DNA of 64,000 nucleotides from Branchiostoma lanceolatum (Eukaryota > Chordata > Leptocardii > Amphioxiformes > Branchiostomatidae): NCBI RefSeq assembly GCF_035083965.1, contig NC_089730.1, positions 21,344,027 through 21,408,026 of the forward strand. Reading direction: 5' to 3'. A program made the position numbers and the translations under genes. Each line of letters begins with the position of its first letter. Within the stretch, counting starts at the first letter, position 1. Under the pieces are notes generated by a model. That model saw nothing but the letters and a program-made list of their open reading frames with translations, was not told the DNA's origin and did no database searches. Of the stretch, positions 11,257 to 20,900 are shown in pieces.

Positions 11257-14200
11257 ATGGAGGAAGCCCACAGGCTATTCGCGGCAGGACTGCTAGGCGG
11301 CGCTCTTGCACTGCTGCTCACCAGCTTCTTCCCGTTCGGGTTACGTCACAGCAAAGGTGGGTGATTCCAGACCGGATTTATGATATGATGAAGAGAAGTA
11401 CTAGTGTACATCCTGCTTTTTTTGTAGATTAAATGAGATGACAACAAAAATGCACCAAATCACCTTATGTGTTGCTCTTAGGAATGCATGAAAAGCCCCT
11501 TGTCACTTTAACACTTCACTTGATCATTGGGTAAACGCCAAAATATATTTCTAATTATAAGAAATTAATCAATGCAATTTAAACTCTTATATTGTATTTT
11601 GGGTCCCTTCTTCAGACTTTCTCAGGTTGATTGAATCCGTACATGTACAAAAACACGTTACCTAACAAACAGATGACCCCAATAGATGCCCAAATGTGGC
11701 AGGAAGTCTATAGTGCCCCCCGTCCATGCTGAAGAAAGGTTGATATGCTATAAAGCTTTCATCCTTACCTATGAGCGGAAAAGCGACCGAACCCTCCTTT
11801 TTGAGTTAGAAATAAACTTTTGACCTTTATTTTGTATTCTACGAAAGCAATGTTAATGTTCCTTCCTATTTGACGTGGATAGATCTGTCCTGTGTGGGCC
11901 CGTCCGGTCCTGTCCAGTGGTGGCTGGTGTACCCGGATGTTAACCTCCAGGGATGGATGTACGTGGACAACACGAGCCCCGCGCCTCTCAGGGTCAGTTC
12001 ATTTATCTCCAAGAAGTTGTAAGAACCAGGCCCACTTTTTGTGTACAGAAATAGGCGTAAAACTGTTAGGAGATACGAGTTCATGTCACTTATTTTAGTG
12101 TTTGTTTGCTTGCTTGTTTGTTTGTTGTGTGAGAGCTTGTCATAAAAAAAGGGTCATTCTAGAAGTGTTTCATACTTAGTAGTGCTAACAAAAAGAGACT
12201 CCCCTCCTCCCCTCCCCAGATGGACTCCATCCCGCGACAGTCCGATCCCGTCATCCGGACCCTCAACAGCGTCACACGTGACGTCAGCAGGCTCCAGTAC
12301 CCTAGCGACTCGGGGAGTAATGACAAACTAAAGCCTCAGGTTAGTCAGGTACGTACGCGTGTACGTTAAAAACTTCGCTATCATTTCGCGATGATTGGCC
12401 AGCGTAAAATACCCCTATTTGTGGAAGAGTTGCGAATAATATTCTTTTATCAAGGAACGTGATCATTTATTATAACAGGCTCCAAAAGTTAAAGTTCTTG
12501 TATGACGTTTTTCCCATTCCAGGGTTTTCTGGCCTACACCTTGTACAGCGGGGTCTGGGTGTCGTACGTGGGGTCAACGACCGGAAAACTTGGCGATGAT
12601 ACCAAGAACATGATGACGTGTGCAACTATAAAAGGTATATATACACGAAACAAACATTGAAACAGAGTATAGCGGACTGATCTCGGTTCCCCATCATTTT
12701 TTTCCCAGTAAAGCCCATTGATGCTCGTGACTTTATATGAATATGATATATTGTCGTCTCATATCTAGGAGAGAAAACTGTATCTCAAGCCGTTGCCATA
12801 GTGATGGCACATAACCCTAGACTCGTCCAACCGGAAGCGACGTCACGAGGGGGTGACCTGCAGGAAGCAATACTTCTGGGTCAGCAATTTCATATGATGA
12901 GAGCTTTTGAAGCACACTGGGTCAGTAAATACGCTTTTCTTTCTTTTACTGTAGTCTGTTGAATAATTAACGTCCATTTTTTCGTGTTAACCGTCATCAC
13001 CAACGCATGATTCAAAAAATAAAAAAAAATGAATATCATTAGTAAAAAAGGCAGTTGTTTTTAAGAAAAAAGGACAAGTTCACCAAAACATTGCTTGTTC
13101 TTTCGGGCTAGCCTCTACCAGACCCTCTAATGGCTGGATAAATAGTAGAAATTGGCCAAATAGAGATAATAGCATGCTAAGGGAGTCGGCTACGGAGAGA
13201 GGGTCCAATCTGGAGCCTGCAAGTGAAACCCTGGCTAATATTTTGTTCCATATAGCCGGCGTAGTTGGTCTGGTAAAGACTACTTTCGGGCCCTGAAGAA
13301 CCTTCAAGTAGACATCGAAACAATAAGCAGTTCGATATGCTATGCATTGTCTTTTTAATCAAGGCTCGTAAATATACAATTGCTAGCTGTGCAATATAAT
13401 CTCCAAGCAGATCTACACCGGTGCATTAATCGTATAAGCTAGCCAAAGAAGCTTATACGATTTTTGCCCCGGTGTAGACCTTCTTGGAGATTAGTGCAAT
13501 ATACTTTTACAGGAATGTCTGCACTCAACCCAAGCCTCCCTCTACACAAGCTGCTACCGAAGTATTCATACTCAGGGTGTCAGCGCTTCGGCCAGGATCG
13601 GCAGCCCCTCGGCACAAATCGGCAGTGCTTCGTCAAAAGTCGGCAGTCGTTCGGCTGGGATCGGCAAGCCGCTAGGGAATCGACCTGTGTGCATAGGAAT
13701 GTCCACATCATCTGAAAGGGTGTGTTGGACTTTATTGTCACTCACCTAAAGCGATATGTTTCAGAAGAGGTGCCTTAAGCTTGTAACGGAGTTTTGTCAA
13801 ACAATAGCTTCGAACACTGGCGTTGAATAGCTTTATCGCCGCCGGCTTTGGTTGGTTTAGAATCATGTTAGTTGTGTAAAAGCGACATACCATGAAATGT
13901 TGCTTCAAATGTACATTTTTATCTACAGAAACCATTGTTAATTCAATTTCATCTGTTTTACAGTCGTAAATGCTATTGTTGTAGAATTAACTTTAATTTT
14001 TTTTTCTAAGCAGGGAGGAGGTTTTCAAATCACAGTTGTAGACTGTCGAGACGGAGAGGTCCCGACTGCGCCGTCACAGCCCCTGTTCGCTCTGGTCGGA
14101 AACCCCGAGGTGGACACGAGTCACGTGGTCTGCGCAGGGAACTTACTGCGCACGGAAGGGGCGGCTGATCTGGTACGAGACTACTTTTGCTTTCTGCACT

Positions 14201-14971
14201 CTCCCGTCACTTCATTAGCCTAGTATTCAGACATATCATAGCTGCCGAGTCTCTTTCGCCTTCTCCGGATCCGCAGATAGCTTTCTCTTCAAAGGTAGTA
14301 CCTGTACCCATGTAATTCAGTTGGTGATCATGTAAATTTTCATCATGTAATAGCAATATTTTTTGGTACAGCCAAGCTTGTCCTAGTGATCAACTTTACA
14401 TGAAAACACCTGTCCAATGTGACCACTTTTTGATGGTCTATTTGTCCCTTAAGTGATAAATATATGGATAGATCTGACTGTATTAATCTGTATTCTCCTC
14501 CGTACCTGTCTACTGCGATTATTGACGCTATGTCCCTTGATTGATCCTACAAAGACAGATCTGACTGTTTTCTCCTCCTTACCTCAGCTCTGCGTGTCGC
14601 ACCCCGAACTGTGGCTGACCCTGAAGCAGGCCGGCAGAACCGCAAGTGTCGATGGGAAGCCGGAGTGCGGGGTCAAACCCTGCGGTGCCGAGTCCGGGGC
14701 CGACGGACGGAAGGAAGGAGACCAGACTAAGGAGACACCGGTTCCCGTCAAGACTGGAGAGGCGGAATCAAAGCCAAAGGAGGAGAAGAAGAAGTGAGTC
14801 AAATAGGGGCGTGCATTAATGCATTTATCTGAAAACTACGAATATGCGGGTTAAACAGTTTGAAGCTACCTTATTAATGACAAGAATGAGATGATTTTCA
14901 TAAAATGTTCTGCTTTTTTTTCACCTGCAGGCCAAGAAAAACCAAGCTGGGATACTGCGTACAAAACCAAG
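11257..14971 (+). other. N-terminal anchor and degenerate DNase II-like domain (exons 1-8)
   Basis: After the hydrophobic N-terminus, exon 2 reads CVGPSGPVQWWLVY and later GWMYVDN, resembling the opening of animal DNase II (Cys, small-Gly-x-x-Val-x-Trp-x-x-x-Tyr, then x-Tyr-x-Asp). Exon 4 has GFLAYTLYSGVW, comparable to the LAFLLYND strand. Exons 6-7 end VVCAGNLLRTEGAADLLC then LWLTLKQAG, comparable to the DNase II C-terminus (Cys-x-Gly-Asp-x-Asn-Arg, then Leu-Trp). The two HxK catalytic motifs are not seen: DTSHVV stands where the second would be, and no His-Thr-Lys is present. At about 290 residues it is shorter than usual. It is probably a non-catalytic domain. The assignment is by eye and tentative. 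Exon 3 has two in-frame donors 9 nt apart (12339 and 12348). Confidence 0.5.
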
Positions 14972-17900
14972 GTAAGGAAACATGAGTTAGAGAACAGTCT
15001 ATCTCTTCGTATTATATTTGCCTAGTACTCAGGAAGACCTACTCAGCATGCTGAAGGGAGACCTGAAGCTTAAGCACAGAGGGCGAGGCCCTCCCACAAC
15101 AGGAAAGAAACTCCGAGAGCTAAGGGAGCTCGCAGGATGCAAGGACACGTGGAAGAAGATAAAGAAAGACTGAATGCAGCTGCAGGACGTTTCAACGACT
15201 TCAGATGCAGAAGCCAGTGGATGATGATGATGACTCAGATGATCTTTCATGCTTAAAAAAAGATATTCTTAATTCCACAGATTTCACATCAACCATATAA
15301 TCAAGATTAGCCTCGGGTTGTGAGGTAAAACCAAAGATGATGAACGTAAAGAAGAATGAAAAGAGAAACCAGTGACATCGTTAAAACTATTAATGAAATA
15401 ACTGTCATTAAGACATCCTTAACCCACCAAACTACCAGCATATACTATGGTTAATCATTCAGTTAATTGATAGATTGATCGATTGATTTGCCAATCTTTC
15501 CCCTAGTGACGCAGGAGGCTCCGCAGCCGGAGTGCGCAGATCTCTGCTCGTACCACAGCAGCAGCTTCCAGCAGGTTAATTTTTTCATATGATAAAAAAC
15601 AGCAGATTAATTTATCGATCGATTGATTGATCGATAGATCGATCGAATGAATGATTAATTGATCTATAGATATACCCCACCCCTAGTGATGATTGATCGA
15701 TTGATCCCCTATATAGTGACCCAGGAAGCCCCAGAGCAGGAGTGCGCTGATGTCTGATCTCCTTAGAACAGCAACTGCCGGTAGCTCCTTTTTCTGTTAC
15801 CACAAAGAACAATATTCATTGATTTATCGATAAATTGATCGGTTTCCCCCCTAGTGACTCAGGAAGTCCCAGAGCAGGAGTGTGCGAACCTCTGCTCCTA
15901 CCAGAACAGCAACTGCCGGCAGTTCTTCGCGGGGAGCCCGTGGCCCGCCAGCAGCTACACCACCGTGGGCTCGCGGCACAGCTGCCCGGTGTGCCAGACC
16001 ACGGCCGGGGAGGGCACGCCGCTGTACGCCGCCGTCTACAACATGCACTACCGCGTACCGGAGTATACTGCCTCCGCCATCACACGGGACCCGGACGGGG
16101 AAACCTACGACCGGCCAGACTCCGACCTGTGGTACCGCGCACAACTGGGTGAGTCAACGTCACTGCGAACTTGCCAAAACAATTTGTCTGTGCGCAATAA
16201 AACAGTTACGCAAACAACTGGATGGATGTTAGAAACGGTCAGACGTTTCTGAAAGTATTGACTACATTTCGGCCGTATAGGAAAATTTGTAATCTGCTTT
16301 AAACCATAGCTTTCAATCTTATCGAAACCAACAGGTCTGTGTCCAACTGATCTCCATGAGGCCATTGAGGACGACTGTGACAACGACACTGCAACCTGGG
16401 GCATCACGGGAAGGGACGACCTCTGCCCTCTGCCCTCTGACGTCACGGACATGCTGTGGCGGTACGACGGTTGCGGGAAGTGCCAGTCTCTGTCCGGGGA
16501 CTACAGCGGCTGCGGGTACTACTTCAACAGGGGGCATCTCAACCCAAACTCCATCAACAACCAGCAACAGGACGTGCAGGAGGGAACCTTCAGCCTGCTC
16601 AACTCAGCTCCGCAGGTAAGGCAATCTGTTACCATAGCAACCACGGTAACTATAGCAACCCAAACTCCGTCAACAACCAGCAGCAGGACGTGCAGGAGGG
16701 AACCTTCAGCCTGCTCAACTCAGCTCCGCAGGTAAGGCAATCTGTTACCATAGCAACCACGGTAACCATAGCAACCCCATCAACAACCAGCAGCAGGACG
16801 TGCAGGAGGGAACCTTCAGCCTGCTCAACTCAGCTCCGCAGGTAAGGCAATCTGTTACCATAGCAACCACGGTAACCATAGCAACCCCATCAACAACCAG
16901 CAGCAGGACGTGCAGGAGGGAACCTTCAGCCTGCTCAACTCAGCTCCGCAGGTAAGGCAATCTGTTACCATAGCAACCACGGTAACCATAGCAACCCCAG
17001 CAACAACCAGCAGCAGGACGTGCAGGAGGGAACCTTCAGCCTGCTCAACTCAGCTCCGCAGGTAAGGCAATCTGTTACCATAGCAACCAAGGTAACCATA
17101 GCAACCACAGCAACAACCAGCAGCAGGACGTGCAGGAGGGAACCTTCAGCCTGCTCAACTCAGCTCCGCAGGTAAGGCAATCTGTTACCATAGCAACCAC
17201 GGTAACCATAGCAACCACAGCAACAACCAGCAGCAGGACGTGCAGGAGGGAACCTTCAGCCTGCTCAACTCAGCTCCGCAGGTAAGGCAATCTGTTACCA
17301 TAGCAACCACGGTAACCATAGCAACCCCAGCAACAACCAGCAGCAGGACGTGCAGGAGGGAACCTTCAGCCTGCTCAACTCAGCTCCGCAGGTAAGGCAA
17401 TCTGTTACCATAGCAACCACGGTAACCATAGCAACCACAGCAACAACCAGCAGCAGGACGTGCAGGAGGGAACCTTCAGCCTGCTCAACTCAGCTCCGCA
17501 GGTAAGGCAATCTGTTACCATAGCAACCACGGTAACCATAGCAACCACAGCAACAACCAGCAGCAGGACGTGCAGGAGGGAACCTTCAGCCTGCTCAACT
17601 CAGCTCCGCAGGTAAGGCAATCTGTTACCATAGCAACCACGGTATCCATAGCAACCCGAACTCTATCAACAACCAGCAACAGGACGTGCAGGAGGGAACC
17701 TTCAGCCTGCTCAACTCAGCTCCGCAGGTAAGGCGGTCATTGTTACCATAGCAACCACGGTAACCATAGCAACCCGAACTCCATCAACAACCAGCAACAG
17801 GACGTGCAGGAGGGAACCTTCAGCCTGCTCAACTCAGCTCCGCAGGTAAGGCAATCTGTTACCATAGCAACCACGGTAACCACAGCAACCCGAACTCCAT

Positions 17901-20900
17901 CAACAACCAGCAACAGGACGTGCAGGTGGGAACCTTCAGCCTGCTCAACTCAGCTCCGCAGGTAAGGCAGCCATAGTAACCATAGCAACCACGGTAACCA
18001 TAGCAACCCGAACTCCATCAACAACCAGCAACAGGACGTGCAGGTGGGAACCTTCAGCCTGCTCAACTCAGCTCCGCAGGTAAGGCAATCATAGTTACCA
18101 TAGCAACCACGGTAACCATAGCAACCCGAACTCTATCAACATACAGGTACAGGGCGCGCAGGAGGGAACCTTCAGTCTTCTCAACTCAGCTCCACAGGTA
18201 GGGCGATCTTAGTTACCATAGCAACCGTGGTAACTATAGTAACAATGTCAACCATAGCAATAGCCACGCACGGGACGTGAAAGCCGAAACTTTCAGTCTT
18301 CTAACTCAGCTTCAGGAGTAAGTGCCTGTAACCATAGTAATCATAGTAACCACATCAACATCAGTAACTATGGTAGCAACCAGACCGTTTTATTTGTACC
18401 TGGCACTTGTGTTGTATCTAACCTATGCCCAACAGCTGATAATCTCGTGCGGACCACAGCTCCCATTATAATTACAGTAACACATACTTCAGCATTACGT
18501 TTCATACTGTGGTTTGGTGGCTAGAAATGCAGCTTATGGACTTAATTCTGAGCCCAAACATTTCAGAAACAATATATTTTGTCTTATTTTTTGTACCTTC
18601 CCTCTTTAACCAGGCCGCCGACTTTAACCAGTGCACGTGGCAGCCGTACGAGTGCGCGGTCGGGCTGATCGCAGAGAAAGTCTTCACTAAAGCCGCCAAG
18701 GCCGGATCTGACGTCAGAAGCCTATACGTCATCACCGGAACCAGGCTGGGGCGCGGCCACAAGTGGCTCAAGGGTCGGGCCGCCATCCCTGACTTCTACT
18801 GGAAGGCCGTCTGCTATCCTGGGGACGAGGCTAAGGGCATCCCGCCCTTCGCTTTCGGCTTTTACGGCGCGAACCGAAACTGCACCAAGGTGAAGACGCT
18901 TAACGAGTCTTTTATCTTGTTTAGTGGATCTCCTCTGTTATCTTCAAATTTCAATGCGCAGATTTCATCTGCAACTCTATTGTACATATGAGATACTAAG
19001 CGTTTTTATGATCAATCTGTATCTGTCTGTATCTATACAGCCGGCATAATCGCCATTCGGCACAACACACCAGCTAAAATCCTTGTACATGTTTCTTTCA
19101 GATCTCGGTTACTGTATTGTTCCCGCGTACAATTAGTGTTTCATACTTCGTCACTTGTTTTTCTTCTTGTTTCTAGTGATTCCTCCTAGATAAGCGTGTT
19201 TTACTTGAGTGTGGCATCACTATGTGTTGTTTTTGATGTTTTAATAAGGCCACGTTAATTTGATTATATGGATGACATCCTCCGTGGACCCCAAAACTGA
19301 TGCGAGCGGGCGAATAAAGAAAAAGGTGGCCAAAAAGGTGCCTTCATTGTGGAATCTACTTCATCAGAAAGGATCATGTATTTTCTTAATATTTGCAGCT
19401 GAGCTGCTTTTTACGATTTACAGTGTGGCCGAAAATTATCATTTTTTTGTTTGAAACGCGCGCGCGGACGTCATCAATACAATCAAACCAACACGGCTTT
19501 TCAAAAAACAAAGGTGAAGACGGTGTCTCTGAGCGGGTTCGAGGAGTGGCTGTACCGCGGCAGCGTGTACCCGGACAGCCGGCTGTTCCCGGGGTCTCCC
19601 TGCCAGGGGAACGTCTCCGTCTGGACGGACGACAACGGGGACAGCTTCGAGACGTTCCTGGAGAAGGTCACTCCGGAATGCCGGAAGGGCAAAGGTGAAC
19701 TGGAGGTCAGGTGCGCCGATCCGGACCGGGAGGCCTGTCAGAAGTGAGTGACATTACGAAAAACTTATTGACGTTGATAAAGGGTAGACATCTAGGTAAT
19801 AAGTAACGCAAGGTACAGTTGTTATAAGCAACTGGATAGAATTTGGAAACGATCTTATGTTTCAGACAGCATCTGCTGTCTTTCGTTGTGAGTATCTGGA
19901 GAAAATGCTCTTTGTTGCAGATTTCTGTGATTACTTGACTACTGGTGTACATTGAAGTATGGTGCTAGTGCGAAGGGCAAAGGCAAAATCAAACATCTAT
20001 AAGAAAATTGATTGTGGTTTTGTCTAGGAAACAAATAATTTACTAATCTTGTATAAAAATTTTACGGGACCGAGGAGTATCATTAGTATACCGTATGTTT
20101 ATCTCCTTTCCACTATATTTGCAGACCCAGTAAGCTTGTAAAAATATCAGAACCACCTATACCAACGTAGTGAGACTTAGCAGACTTATCCTATTACTTC
20201 TATATCCTCAGACCCAGTAAGCCTGTAGCGCCGCCCGTCAAACCACAGGGAGATGTGCATCCACCTCCACCGCCCATGTCGGACATGCCATTCGGCGCCC
20301 CGGCGGCGTCACCACCCATTCCGGGCATGCCGGCCGGCGCCCCGGCAGCGTCACCGCCCATGTCGGGCATGATGGCCGACTCACCGGCCGCTGAAGTCGC
20401 CACAGAGGACAAATGCATCATGTACCAAGGTGACCTATTTTCAGCATTTTCAAAAGTATTTTTCTACAATGTCCCATTTTGCAAATCAGGCCTAGGCCAC
20501 ATCAATTTCATTTTGATAGATGATAAATAAAGTGAAACCTGTACCGAGGACCACCTTTACATATGGTCATTGATATGTACAGTTACATCTGCACACAAAT
20601 GATCACCTCCGCATAATAAAGAAATTCTATGTCCCTTAGATAATTCCCGATAAACCCTGTATATAGAAGATCCGGTGCTGCTAATTTCCAGCTCGTTTTC
20701 CTCCAACAGTGACGGATGAAGCCCCGGTGGATCGGTGCATGGAGCGCTGCACTAATAACTATCTCCAGTGGCCGGAATGCTCCAACTTCTTTGTCGGGAC
20801 GCCGTGGCCGCCAAGCAGCTACAGGTATGGCGTAATTTACCAGACAGACACCATAGTGGTAGAAGATAAAAGGCACCATTCGCTCGAATTTCAATGATGA

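Larger units (their letters stand above)
15855..19743 (+). other. Nuclease domain 1 (DNA/RNA non-specific endonuclease, NRGH variant)
   Basis: Exons 15855-16148, 16335-16615, 18614-18889 and 19514-19743. Order of landmarks: PWPASSY, a CPVC pair, RVPEYTA (the Arg-Ile/Val-Pro-x-Tyr motif that precedes the core), YYFNRGHLNPNSIN (core motif; His is the expected general base), NSAPQ followed by FNQCTWQPYE (Asn for metal binding, Trp and Glu as in the family), YVITGT, then FYWKAVCYPG. The canonical DRGH Asp is replaced by Asn. Intron 16616-18613 is filled by an exon-tail array and intron 18890-19513 has repeated borders; both are described separately. The first exon equals two exons of domain 2, so intron positions have changed since duplication. 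Confidence 0.85.

Noticed and set aside
16356-16845. Alternative frames through the exon-tail array
   Set aside because: They are out of frame with the nuclease and end at the TAA inside the GGTAAGG donor.
16558-18330. CRISPR-like array
   Set aside because: Regular units, but they derive from an exon and donor in a eukaryotic intron, with no spacers.
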